From: Rhodoferax sp. PAMC 29310
GTDB taxonomy: Bacteria; Pseudomonadota; Gammaproteobacteria; Burkholderiales; Burkholderiaceae_C
DNA length: 64,000 bases
Direction: 5' to 3'
Assembly: GCF_017948265.1 (NCBI RefSeq)
Contig: NZ_CP072852.1
Span: 3,472,001 to 3,536,000 of the forward strand
Shown: positions 55,229 to 63,993 of the stretch, in pieces
Numbering within the stretch: the first letter of the stretch is position 1
Layout of the letters: every line of letters begins with the position of its first letter
Made by a program: the position numbers and the translations under genes
Notes under the pieces: model-generated
What the model was told of the DNA's origin: nothing
What the model saw: only the letters and a program-made list of their open reading frames with translations
Databases searched by the model: none

Positions 55229-55912
55229 TCAAACAGCCAAGCGATACCCGATGCCAATTTCCGTCAAGAGGTGCCGGGGTTCTGCCGGGTCGCGTTCAAT
55301 CTTTGCTCGCAACTGGGCCATGTAGAGTCGCAAATAGTGTGTGTGCTCCGTGAATTCAGGCCCCCACACGTCCGAGAGCAGGTGGCGATGGGTCACCACC
55401 CGACCGGCACTGCGCACCAGGCGTGCCAGCAGTTTGAATTCGGTCGGCGTGAGGTGCAAGGTTGCTCCGCCGCGTTGCACCTGGCGCAACGTCAGGTCCA
55501 CCCGAAAATCGTCCAGTTCGTGGATCTTGATAGCGGCATCCAGCGCGGTACCTCGATGGCGTAGCGCGACACGAATACGGGCCAAAAGCTCGGCAACACT
55601 AAAGGGTTTGGTCAGGTAGTCGTCCGCACCCGCATCGAGCAATTGTATTTTTTGAGCTTCCTGGTGGCGAGCGGAGACCACGAGGATGGGCAGCGAATGG
55701 TGTCTTCTCACTTCGTGCACTAGGTCAATGCCGTCTCCATCTGGCAGCCCCAAATCCAGCACCATGACATCGGGCGGCGTGTTGTGCAAGAGGGCCTTGG
55801 CCTCACTCACAGTCACTGCCGTTCTCACATCAAACCCTTCGACAGTCAATGAAGACTGCATCAAGGCTCTTATCTCACGGTCGTCTTCAACGACCAGAAC
55901 GCGCAGGGTCAT
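55229..55912 (-). CDS. kdpE: KdpE-like response regulator (OmpR family)
   Basis: DNA-binding response regulator of 227 residues. Receiver with LRVLVVEDDREIRALMQSSL, phospho-acceptor Asp in VMVLDLGLPDGDGIDLV (about 52), and Lys in YLTKPFSVAELLARIRVALR. Winged-helix DNA-binding domain (about 130-227) with LTPTEFKLLARLVRSAGRVV and HTHYLRLYMAQLRAKIE, close to KdpE. Its start overlaps the kinase stop by ATGA. In E. coli KdpE activates kdpFABC; here kup is adjacent instead. Confidence 0.9.
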   Translation of the reverse strand: MTLRVLVVEDDREIRALMQSSLTVEGFDVRTAVTVSEAKALLHNTPPDVMVLDLGLPDGDGIDLVHEVRRHHSLPILVVSARHQEAQKIQLLDAGADDYLTKPFSVAELLARIRVALRHRGTALDAAIKIHELDDFRVDLTLRQVQRGGATLHLTPTEFKLLARLVRSAGRVVTHRHLLSDVWGPEFTEHTHYLRLYMAQLRAKIERDPAEPRHLLTEIGIGYRLAV

Positions 55913-57402
55913 GTGTACTCACTTGGTGGTTGCGGCTGGTCGAGTGGCAGTGACAACGTGAAGTTGCTGCCGCCGCCCTTTCGGCGCCTGAAGGTCAAGC
56001 TGCCACCATGTGCTACGGCAATGGCGCGGCATACGGCTAGTCCTAGACCGGCGCCACGTTGCCCGGAATGGTCGTTGTGTGAAAACGGTTCGAATAGGGT
56101 TTCAACTTGCTCGGCAGGGATTCCCGGCCCGAGGTCCTTGACGCAAACTCGCAATTCATCGTCGCAGACATTGACATTCAGTTCGATTACGTCGCTGCTG
56201 TATTTAAGCGCGTTGTCTAGCAGGTTAGCTACCAACTGCGCCAGCAGGACTGGGTCCACCTTGATCAATGGCAATTGCTCCGGGACTGTCGACTTGATGC
56301 GTCGCGAGGGGTCACGTTGGCGGACACGAGCCAGTACCGCGCCCACTATTTCCTCCATGGATTCCCAATCCCGGCTGAGAACTTGGGAGGAGTGGGTCAG
56401 TCGAACCAGTTGCAGCGTGTTGTCTGTCACGGTGGATAGGTAGGTGGCCTCGCTGATGATGCTGCTCAACAACCGGTCCTGTTCCGCCCTGCTAAGTTTG
56501 TCGCGCTGGGTTTGCAATGCGGATGCAGCTCCCACGACAGCGGCCAAAGGGGTGCGCAAATCGTGTGAAATGGCTGCCAGGAAAGTGCTCTGAACTTGCT
56601 GCCGCTGCGCTTCGTGCTCGGCCGCCAACATCGATGAAATCAGTCGCACACGCCAAAGGGCCTGTCCCAGCAAGCTGCACAGTGTCTGGGCGTGCTCGCG
56701 ACCACTGGCATCCCCAGCCAATGCGGGCTGAACACGAACCGCGCCACTGACCTGCCCTTTCGCTCCCAATGGCAAATACCAGGCTTCGAGTCCCGGCCAA
56801 CGCCCGGTACCTGGCCCCAATATTGCTGACTCCTTGATGCAGCATTGCATGGCATCAACTATGGAAGAAGTGAACTCACCCTGCAGGGCATCGGCATCTT
56901 TGCGCAAGGCCAGTACGCAAGGTCCGCCAAATGCGGAGTTAAGGGCGATTTGGCCCAACCCAGCAATTTCATCTGCGCTTGTCGCGTCAGCGAGGTCCGT
57001 GGCCAGCATCTGTAGTTGACCCGCCCGCTGCGCGTTCAGTCGTGCAGCTTGCGTTTCTCTTTTCAGGCTAGCCGCCAAGTTGCTGATAACCAGCGCGACC
57101 AACAGCATCGTGAGTAGGGCAATCAGATGCTCTTGACTGTCAACCTGGAATGTAAGCCGCGGTGAAACAAAAAAGAAATTGAATGCGGTGACAGCACCGA
57201 CAGCACACACCGCCGACTCTTTCCATCCGAGCGTGTAGGACGCCATTGCCACTGCCAGAACGTACAACATTGCCTGGCTTGTCAGGGACACATGATGGTC
57301 TACCACGTAGCCAAAGGCCGTGGCGCCGGTCAGCAACAAGGCAACAATAAACCAGCGCGTTAGCGATGGGTATCGGAAGGTGGAAACAGCAAAAAGGTGC
57401 AT
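55909..57402 (-). CDS. KdpD-like sensor histidine kinase lacking the KdpD/Usp N-terminus
   Basis: Inner-membrane kinase of 497 residues. It begins directly with a DUF4118-type four-helix membrane block (about 14-110, including AMLYVLAVAMASYTLGWKES and VTAFNFFFVSPRLTFQVDSQ), then a GAF-like region (about 130-250), HisKA with phospho-His in ISHDLRTPLAAVVGAASAL (about 279), and HATPase (NLLDNALKYSSD; GAGLGLAVCRAIAVAHGG). Normal KdpD is about 900 residues with an N-terminal KdpD domain and Usp domain; both are missing, and nothing upstream looks like a broken remnant. So it appears to be a naturally short form. Confidence 0.9.
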   Translation of the reverse strand: MHLFAVSTFRYPSLTRWFIVALLLTGATAFGYVVDHHVSLTSQAMLYVLAVAMASYTLGWKESAVCAVGAVTAFNFFFVSPRLTFQVDSQEHLIALLTMLLVALVISNLAASLKRETQAARLNAQRAGQLQMLATDLADATSADEIAGLGQIALNSAFGGPCVLALRKDADALQGEFTSSIVDAMQCCIKESAILGPGTGRWPGLEAWYLPLGAKGQVSGAVRVQPALAGDASGREHAQTLCSLLGQALWRVRLISSMLAAEHEAQRQQVQSTFLAAISHDLRTPLAAVVGAASALQTQRDKLSRAEQDRLLSSIISEATYLSTVTDNTLQLVRLTHSSQVLSRDWESMEEIVGAVLARVRQRDPSRRIKSTVPEQLPLIKVDPVLLAQLVANLLDNALKYSSDVIELNVNVCDDELRVCVKDLGPGIPAEQVETLFEPFSHNDHSGQRGAGLGLAVCRAIAVAHGGSLTFRRRKGGGSNFTLSLPLDQPQPPSEYT

Positions 57403-57794
57403 GCTGTCGGCAGCGTACCACCGGTCGCATCAGGATTGCATTAGGAAGTCGCCCAGGCGGCAAAGACAGACTGCAATAGAGAGCATCACAGCACAATCCT
57501 CCTTGTGCTGAATAACCGAAGCGACAGTTAATCTCCGCACGATGTACAAATCAGATATCGACAACGACAGACGGGTTTCATTTGGGTTTGTGGGATGCCT
57601 GCACGCGACAAGAAAAATGATGGGCGCAATGCTGGCCTGTCGTTCGGGGTCGCGAGCGGTCCATGACGGAAACTGCTTCGAGTACAGAGACTGTCAAGTG
57701 ATCGGCACACCTATGAATGTTTAATGGTACGTCGTTCGGTTTCGAACGCGCGCATAGTCGACTCCATGGCTTGCATCCCATTTTTCACAACCTC

Positions 57795-57848
57795 AGTGAC
57801 CGCTTTGCGGCCTCGAGTTCAAGGCCATTACCTACCGCTTTGGGTCGG
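57795..57848. repeat. Intergenic repeat module B, copy 2
   Basis: Ungapped match to 52244-52297 (40/54 identical by hand). It runs directly into module A, overlapping its first three bases. Confidence 0.75.
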
Positions 57849-57882
57849 GACGAGTCATCCGAAGGTGCAACCTGTATGACCG
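57846..57882. repeat. Intergenic repeat module A, copy interrupted on its right by the IS element
   Basis: 37 bp identical to 52155-52191, including the nested inverted repeats GTCAT/ATGAC and AGGT/ACCT. It ends at the base before the proposed left edge of the insertion sequence. Confidence 0.9.
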
Positions 57883-59284
57883 TACATGGACGCTCCCGTA
57901 ATGCCAAGCGGTCATTCTTTTTTGGCTTGATGGTATAGATTGCACCCGTACATTCGGACTTTCATTGTGACTTTGGGTCACTGTCCCTGATGGGATTCGC
58001 TGGTTGGCTCCACTATAGCTTCCACGCACTCTAGAGTGCTTAGACATTCTCGGGTTTTGCCGACCCCGGTCTTACCTGTCTTGCCATCACTTCATGATCG
58101 CTTGAGCAATCGGTGGTTCTATTCTCCCTGCTTGGTTGTTGCTTTACTAGTCGTCTGTTTGGCTCAGGCCGACCTGACTGTCGTGTAGTCGGATCGAAAC
58201 TCTCGGTCATGCGCCAGTAGGGCCCACGCAATACGCGCGTTCTTGTTGGCCAGTGCCACCGTTGCCACGTTCTTGTGGCGCCGACTGAGCACACCGTTGA
58301 TCCAGCCGCAGGCTTCGGGTTTTTGCGGAGCACGGTAAATGACCGCGCGCGCGCCGTGTATCAGCAGAGAGCGCAAGTAAGAATCACCGCGCTTACTGAT
58401 GCTGAGCAAGTTCTGTTTGCCGCCGCTGGAGTTCTGCTTGGGTACCAAGCCCAGCCAAGCTGCCACTTGGCGACCGTTCTCGAAGTTCTTTGCATCTCCC
58501 AATGAGGCCACCAGTGCACTGGCGGTGATGGGGCCAATACCAGGCACCTTGGCCAGCTTGCTGCTGGCTTCACTCAGGCGGTGCCATTTGACTATTTGCG
58601 ACTCCAGCTCGTCAACCTGGGCGTCAAGCACTTTGAAGTGCTCAATCAGTCGCAATATGAGCAGCCGAAATGCTCCGGGCAGCTCGTTACTGGCGTCTTC
58701 TATGAGTTCTGGCACCTGCTTGGTGATGTGCTCGATGCCTTGGGGAACTATGAGGCCAAACTCCGACAGCAGTCCGCGGATCTGGTTGGACTGGGCCGTG
58801 CGGGCGATCACAAAGCCCTGACGTACCCTGTGCAGCGAGAGAACACCTTGCTGCTCCACGTTCTTGATCGGCACAAAGCGCATGTTGGGCCGCGCGACTG
58901 CCTCACAGATGGCCTGCGCATCGGCCGCACCGTTCTTGTTGGTCTTGACATAGGGTTTCACAAACTGAGGCGACATCAGCCGAACGTCATGCCCCATAGC
59001 GCGCAGCTTGCGCGCCCAGTGGTGAGCGCTGCCACAGGCTTCCATGCCAACCAGACACGGCGGCAGATTGACAAAGAATGCAGCCACTTGATCGCGGCGA
59101 AGTTGCTTCTTGATGACTGGCTCGCCAAACTCGTTAACGCCATGCACCTGGAAAACGTTCTTCGCCAGGTCAATACCGACTGTTGTAACCTTCATGGTGG
59201 ACGCTCCTATCTGTTCAAGTGGTTGCTGCGAAGCTCCACTTTGGCACATTGCGATGCCGGTGGGTGGGAGCGTCCATCCCATTG
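57883..59284 (-). mobile_element. IS110-family insertion sequence, IS1111 group, about 1402 bp
   Basis: Defined by 12-bp perfect sub-terminal inverted repeats, ATGGACGCTCCC at 57886-57897 and GGGAGCGTCCAT at 59266-59277, around one full transposase gene. Comparing with the empty repeat copy at 52155 onward, the foreign segment is 57883-59284. That leaves 7 bp outside the repeat on the transposase 5' side and 3 bp on its 3' side, the asymmetry known for IS1111-group elements. No target duplication is seen, as expected for this family. Within the element, 58163-57883 (3' of the transposase) is noncoding. Confidence 0.88.
58164..59195 (-). CDS. IS110/IS1111-family transposase, intact
   Basis: DEDD transposase of 343 residues. 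N-terminal RuvC-like domain: VGIDLAKNVFQVHG (Asp about 8), GMEACGSAHHWARKL (Glu about 59), and KTNKNGAADAQAICEAVARP (acidic pair about 95-98). C-terminal Transposase_20 domain: LAKVPGIGPITASALVASLG (helix-hairpin-helix) and PKQNSSGGKQNLLSISKRGD with the catalytic Ser. No frameshift or early stop. ATG 59195 has GGAG 8 bp upstream; that site lies in a third copy of the inverted-repeat core (59199-59207), hinting at autoregulation. A longer frame to 59282 starts at the element edge. Confidence 0.95.
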   Translation of the reverse strand: MKVTTVGIDLAKNVFQVHGVNEFGEPVIKKQLRRDQVAAFFVNLPPCLVGMEACGSAHHWARKLRAMGHDVRLMSPQFVKPYVKTNKNGAADAQAICEAVARPNMRFVPIKNVEQQGVLSLHRVRQGFVIARTAQSNQIRGLLSEFGLIVPQGIEHITKQVPELIEDASNELPGAFRLLILRLIEHFKVLDAQVDELESQIVKWHRLSEASSKLAKVPGIGPITASALVASLGDAKNFENGRQVAAWLGLVPKQNSSGGKQNLLSISKRGDSYLRSLLIHGARAVIYRAPQKPEACGWINGVLSRRHKNVATVALANKNARIAWALLAHDREFRSDYTTVRSA

Positions 59285-59389
59285 CTTCCGCACGCGTAGC
59301 GGTCTTTCGCTACTGTCTCAGCAATGCCCACTTGACTTACGCGCCTGACAAGCGGAGTGCTTGGTGGCGTGAAGCAGTGACCGCGACGC

Positions 59390-59992
59390 TCAGGGGCAGA
59401 CAATCGTGCCCAGCCAGCCCGCAGGCAGCTCGAGGTCCACCACTTGCAGGGCCGCCAGGCGGGATTGCAAAGCCGGGCTCCATTCCACCAGACCCAGTGA
59501 CAAGCATTTGAGGCCCGCCTCGTGGCGAGCCCAGGCGCGCAGGAACTGCTGGTTTTGGGAGACCAACGGTTGTGACGCGAGTTGCCTTGCCATCGCCGGC
59601 CCCATGTAGTCGTGCGCGACGGCGTGCCAGTCAAAGGCCGGTGACTCGCAGACGATGTCCACGCCCACCGGCCCCAAGCGGTTCACGGCCGCCACCGATA
59701 GGCCTGCCTCATGGCTCACCGACAAGCCCCACTCCGGCGAATGCGGGCCCTGCGCTCGCAAAGGCTGGCCCGGCGTGTGGGTCAGCGTGACGTCGGCGGG
59801 CTCGCAACCCCACATCTCGCCCAGAATGCCTGTGAGGCAGGTGCGGATGGCTTGGCGCGCCACCGTGCGATCCGGGTTGTCTGGCGTTTTCACGGCGATG
59901 ACGAACAGCGGCTCTGACCGTGGAACGAGGGCCGACCAAGGCGACCCGGTGTCGACTTGTACGACCGGCACCGGTCCAGTCGGGGTTCGCAT
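59390..59992 (-). CDS. 4'-phosphopantetheinyl transferase (Sfp-superfamily, short)
   Basis: Protein of 200 residues predicted to attach phosphopantetheine to the carrier domain of the neighbouring NRPS-like enzyme. Visible motifs: GLSVSHEAGLSVAAVNRLGP, VGVDIV (metal-binding Asp, about residue 112) and the WARHEAGLKCLSLGL block (W..HEA..K, about 154-168). It is overlapped by the NRPS-like stop (TGATG); start taken as ATG 59992, with GTG 59995 the alternative. The IS element lies 105 bp beyond its stop and does not disrupt it. Confidence 0.85.
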   Translation of the reverse strand: MRTPTGPVPVVQVDTGSPWSALVPRSEPLFVIAVKTPDNPDRTVARQAIRTCLTGILGEMWGCEPADVTLTHTPGQPLRAQGPHSPEWGLSVSHEAGLSVAAVNRLGPVGVDIVCESPAFDWHAVAHDYMGPAMARQLASQPLVSQNQQFLRAWARHEAGLKCLSLGLVEWSPALQSRLAALQVVDLELPAGWLGTIVCP

Positions 59993-62900
59993 CACACCCT
60001 GGCAGGCGCTGCCGGGCAGCCGAGCCAGCTGCTGGCGGCGGGAATGTGCTCGCCCTTCATGACCAGGGTGAGTGGGCCGAGCTTGGCGTTGTCGCCCACC
60101 ACGGCGCTGTACAACACGGCACTGCGCGGCCCCATGTAGACCCGGCTGCCGATGGTGACGTGGTCAATCTTCATGATGCGGTCTTCAAACAAATGGGTCT
60201 GCGGACAGGCCAGCCCGTTCACCTCACTGTGATCGCCGATGGTGACGCAGTCAAATTCGGTGATGTCGGTGGTGTCCAGGTACACCCCGCGCCCAATGCG
60301 GCAGCCCAGCAAGTTCAGCGCCAGGGGCAACCACGGCGTGCCTCGCAGGTAGCGCATGAAATTGGGCACTGCAATGCCCTCGTACAGATTGGTCACCGCC
60401 TCGGACAGCCACACAAAGGGTGTCCACATCGGCACACTTCGGGTGCCGTAGCGGCCCAGCAGCAGCCATTTCAGCGCCAAAACAAAGGCAAAGGTGCCTA
60501 CGCCATAGAGCAGGCCGGTCATGGCCAGATAGCCCGTCACTGCGGCCCACTGGCCGTCACCTGCCAGGGGCATCAGGTTCAGCACCACGGTGTAGCCCAC
60601 GGCAATCACAATGGCATGCGGCGTGATGATGCGCGCGGCCTCCACCAAGCCCCGCCCCAGCCGACGCCACAGGGAGGGGCGAAAGGTCAGGTGCTCGGCG
60701 AAACCGCGCACCACTTCGCGGGCGGGCAGGTTCATGGGCGGCGAGCCCAGCCAGGTGTCGCCGTCGTGCATGGCGGTGTTGTCGGGCACGGTGGAATGCA
60801 CACCCACCAGCACGTTCTCAGGCAGCACCGTGCCGTCGGGAATGTAGGCCCCGTTGCCCACAAAGCTGCGCCGTGAAATCACGGTTGGCTGCATGGTCAT
60901 CCAGCCGCCATCGATTTTTTCGTCGCCCAGCATCACCGCGTCGGCGATGAAGGTGTCGTCCCCCAGGGTCAGCATGTCGGGCACCAGGCCCTGTGCGGTC
61001 GAAATTTCTGCGCCTTTGCCCACTTTGGCGCCCAGCAGGCGGTACCAAAATGGCGCGTACACCGTGGCATACACGCCGTGCAAAACACTGAGGCTGGACT
61101 CCTGAATCTGGTTGACCAGCCATTTGGCGCAGTACAAATTGCTGTGCACCGGCCAGCTGCCAGGCTTCATGCGTGGCAAGACAGTCCAACGTATGACAGC
61201 AGACAACAGCACTGTACAAACAATCATCAAGCCTGACGCGGGGAAGGCCATCACAAAGTACTTGGCCAGCTGAAAGCTGACATCCGAACTTTGCAGCCAG
61301 GGGTACAGCTCGGTGTTGTCCAGCAGGTCCATCAGCACAAAGGTTGGAAACACGGGCAGAAAAAAGACCGTGGTGATGGCCAGCGCCCCCAGTAGGAAGT
61401 AAACCGATTCCAGCGCCAGGCGGCGCCGGCTCACGGCTGGGCGTGGCGGGTTGCTGGCTGGGTCAAAGGCGCCGGCATCGCGTGCTGGCGCGCCGCGCCA
61501 AATTCGCCCCTCTGGCAGATTTACGCCGTCGCTCAAGGCCGATTGCCCTTCCAGGTGGCCGCCCGCGCCGATGCGGGTGTTGCCCTCCAGAATTGCGCAC
61601 GAACCTACGCCGGCGTTGGCCCCCAGCTCAATTGCCCCCAGGCGTAGCCAGCCGTGCTCGACGCGGGCGTTCTCGAAATTGGTCGCATTGCCAATGCTCA
61701 CGCCGTCGCCCACGGTCAGCAGGTCAGGCGCACGCAGAGAGATCGAGCCGATGACCACGTCACGCCCAATACGGGCGCCCAGCGCGCGAAGCCACCAGCA
61801 GTACAAGGACGAGCCGTTGAGCAAGTAGGTGGGGGCAGCCTCGATCAGCCGGTCGGCCAGCCACCAGCGGTAATAGGTCATGCCCCACAGGGGGTAGCGC
61901 CCCGGCTTGAGCCGCCCGGCAATCAGCCACTTGCCGGCAATGGCCAGGCCAAACTCCAGCAACGTCATGACCAGGAACGAGGCGGTGGCCACCACAATGG
62001 CCAGGGCCAGCGAGTCGTCCGGCTCACCGGTGAAAAAGTGGTACATGAAGAACGGCGCCAGCCATTGCCCCATGCGAAACGCCACCAGCGCCGGAATGAC
62101 CGCCGCCTGGGCGAGGCCGCAGCGCCAGCGCCGCCAAGTGGAGGGCACCTCCCAGGTGGTGTCAACGGGCGGGGTGTCCACGGGCGCTTGGGCCAGTGCG
62201 CTGGCAATGCGGCCAATCTGGCGGTTTTGGTAAATGTCGCGCACCGTGACGTGGGCAAAGCGGGCGTCGGCGCGCAGGGCGGACGCCAGCCGTGCCGCAA
62301 ACAAAGAGTGCCCGCCCAGATCGCTGAAGAAGTCGGCGCTGCGGCGAATAGGTTGACCGGGAAACAGCGCGGCCAGTGCGGCGAACAAGGCGGCTTCCGC
62401 GGGCGTTTCGGGCGTGTCCGCATCGGCGGGGTTGTGCACCTGGGGCGCCAAAGGCCAGGCTTTCAGGGCCTTGCGGTCGATCTTGCCCGAGGTGAGGCGG
62501 GGCATCTCCGTGAGCAGCTCAAAATAGCCGGGCACCATATAGGGCGGCAGTGCCTGGCTCAAGGCGCCGCGCAGTGTGCCGGGCTGCAGCGTGACTTCAG
62601 CGTCGCTCACCAAAAACGCCACCAGTTGGTCCAGCCCGCCTTCTTGCCGCAACACCACGGCTACCGTTCCCACGCCGGCTTGTTGGGCTAAAACGGCCTC
62701 TATCTCGCCCAACTCGACCCTAAATCCGCGAATTTTGACTTGATCGTCGGTACGGCCCAGGCATTGAACCTGGCCGTTGGCGTCGATGCGGGCCAGGTCG
62801 CCGGTGCGGTACAGGCGGGCCTGATTCGGTTGACTGGCCCAGGGGTTTGGCAGGAACTTCTCAGCCGTCAGGTCCGGTCGCCCCAGGTAGCCGTCGGACA

Positions 62901-63993
62901 CGCCGGGCCCGGTGATGCACAGCTCGCCCACCTCGCCTCGGGGCATCAGCGTCAATTCAGCCGTGGACTCGGCGTCAATCACCAGCATCCCATAGTTGGG
63001 CAGGGGCCGGCCAATCGTGACGGCTTCGCCCGCGTGCAACTCGGCCAAGCTCGCGGACACCGTGGTTTCTGTGGGGCCGTAGGTGTTGAACATCTGCCGA
63101 CCGGGCCGCGCCCAGCGGGCCACCAACGAGGGCGGGCACATCTCGCCGCCTAGGTTGATCAACCGCAGGCTGGGCACCTCCTGGGTGAACAGCGCCAGCA
63201 AGGTGGGCACGGCGTGCAACACGGTGATGCCGTTGGCCTGCAGGGCCACGGGCAAGGCTTCGGGGTCGGAGGCCACGTCTTTGGGCGCAATCCACAACGT
63301 GGCGCCGGCCAGGTAGCTGATCCAGATTTCCTCAAACGACATGTCAAAGGCCACCGAGAAGCCCTGGTAAACGCGGTCGCGATCATTCACTTCCAGCCGC
63401 GCATTTTCACTGCGCAAAAAGTGGCAGATGCTGCCCTGGTTGATGGCAATGCCTTTGGGCTTGCCGGTAGAGCCTGAGGTGTAAATCACATAGGCGGGGT
63501 GATTGGGCAGCACGTGGGTGCGGCGCTGCAGTGGGTCCTTTGTGGGGGCCAGCAGGGCTTCGGCAGTCCAGACCGGGCAGGGCAGGGCTGAAAAACTAAG
63601 CGCCAGTTGGGCGCAGCCGACCAATCCCGGTGATTGAGCATCGGCCAGGCAAACAGCAATACGGTCCACCGGGGTGTCGGCCTCCAGCGGCAACCAGGCG
63701 GCGCCCGTTTTGGCAATGCCGGCTTGCATGATGAGCAGCTCGATGCCGCGTGGCAGGCACAAACCCACTACTTGGCCGGGCTGAACGCCGGCTTTCAACA
63801 GTTGGCTGGCGACCCGGTCTGCCGCCTGGTTCAGTTCGCGGTAGCTCAGGCGCCGGTCGCCAAATATCAGCGCGGTCTGATCGGGCAGGCGCTCTCCCGT
63901 GGCCTCCAGCAGGTCGGCCAGCACCTCCACCCGGATCAGGTCGGGAAGCAGGGACCCCAAAAGCATATCGGGGTGAACAACAACGTCAGTCAT
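59992..63993 (-). CDS. Pls/PosA-family NRPS-like synthetase with membrane C-terminal half, 1333 aa
   Basis: Order: adenylation domain (about 30-515) with YVIYTSGSTGKPKGIAI, FNTYGPTETTVSASLAELHA, GRTDDQVKIRGFRVELGEIE and GKIDRKAL (catalytic Lys); carrier domain with DLGGHSLFAARL (Ser about 562); then a long C-terminal part with about six membrane helices and left-handed beta-helix (hexapeptide) repeats, as in the NRPS terminal domain TIGR02353. No condensation or thioesterase domain. Relatives make homopolymers of amino acids (for example epsilon-poly-lysine), but many have unknown products. The start ATG 63993 is 7 bp from the window edge, so upstream context and ribosome site cannot be judged. 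Confidence 0.9.
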   Translation of the reverse strand: MTDVVVHPDMLLGSLLPDLIRVEVLADLLEATGERLPDQTALIFGDRRLSYRELNQAADRVASQLLKAGVQPGQVVGLCLPRGIELLIMQAGIAKTGAAWLPLEADTPVDRIAVCLADAQSPGLVGCAQLALSFSALPCPVWTAEALLAPTKDPLQRRTHVLPNHPAYVIYTSGSTGKPKGIAINQGSICHFLRSENARLEVNDRDRVYQGFSVAFDMSFEEIWISYLAGATLWIAPKDVASDPEALPVALQANGITVLHAVPTLLALFTQEVPSLRLINLGGEMCPPSLVARWARPGRQMFNTYGPTETTVSASLAELHAGEAVTIGRPLPNYGMLVIDAESTAELTLMPRGEVGELCITGPGVSDGYLGRPDLTAEKFLPNPWASQPNQARLYRTGDLARIDANGQVQCLGRTDDQVKIRGFRVELGEIEAVLAQQAGVGTVAVVLRQEGGLDQLVAFLVSDAEVTLQPGTLRGALSQALPPYMVPGYFELLTEMPRLTSGKIDRKALKAWPLAPQVHNPADADTPETPAEAALFAALAALFPGQPIRRSADFFSDLGGHSLFAARLASALRADARFAHVTVRDIYQNRQIGRIASALAQAPVDTPPVDTTWEVPSTWRRWRCGLAQAAVIPALVAFRMGQWLAPFFMYHFFTGEPDDSLALAIVVATASFLVMTLLEFGLAIAGKWLIAGRLKPGRYPLWGMTYYRWWLADRLIEAAPTYLLNGSSLYCWWLRALGARIGRDVVIGSISLRAPDLLTVGDGVSIGNATNFENARVEHGWLRLGAIELGANAGVGSCAILEGNTRIGAGGHLEGQSALSDGVNLPEGRIWRGAPARDAGAFDPASNPPRPAVSRRRLALESVYFLLGALAITTVFFLPVFPTFVLMDLLDNTELYPWLQSSDVSFQLAKYFVMAFPASGLMIVCTVLLSAVIRWTVLPRMKPGSWPVHSNLYCAKWLVNQIQESSLSVLHGVYATVYAPFWYRLLGAKVGKGAEISTAQGLVPDMLTLGDDTFIADAVMLGDEKIDGGWMTMQPTVISRRSFVGNGAYIPDGTVLPENVLVGVHSTVPDNTAMHDGDTWLGSPPMNLPAREVVRGFAEHLTFRPSLWRRLGRGLVEAARIITPHAIVIAVGYTVVLNLMPLAGDGQWAAVTGYLAMTGLLYGVGTFAFVLALKWLLLGRYGTRSVPMWTPFVWLSEAVTNLYEGIAVPNFMRYLRGTPWLPLALNLLGCRIGRGVYLDTTDITEFDCVTIGDHSEVNGLACPQTHLFEDRIMKIDHVTIGSRVYMGPRSAVLYSAVVGDNAKLGPLTLVMKGEHIPAASSWLGCPAAPARV

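Larger units (their letters stand above)
57403..57882. other. 480-bp intergenic region left of the IS element, with repeat modules
   Basis: No credible gene; short open frames lack ribosome sites and domains. It contains the promoter side of the kdpD-like gene (57403 onward) and repeat modules B (57795-57848) and A (57846-57882), the second of which abuts the IS element. Confidence 0.7.

Noticed and set aside
57403..57560. Remnant of the missing KdpD N-terminal domain upstream of the short kinase
   Set aside because: No reading frame here shows Walker-type or Usp motifs; the kinase appears naturally short rather than truncated by the IS, which lies about 480 bp away.
57717..57938. 73-codon plus-strand frame at the IS left boundary
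   Set aside because: It crosses from the repeat into the insertion sequence, so it cannot be an old gene.
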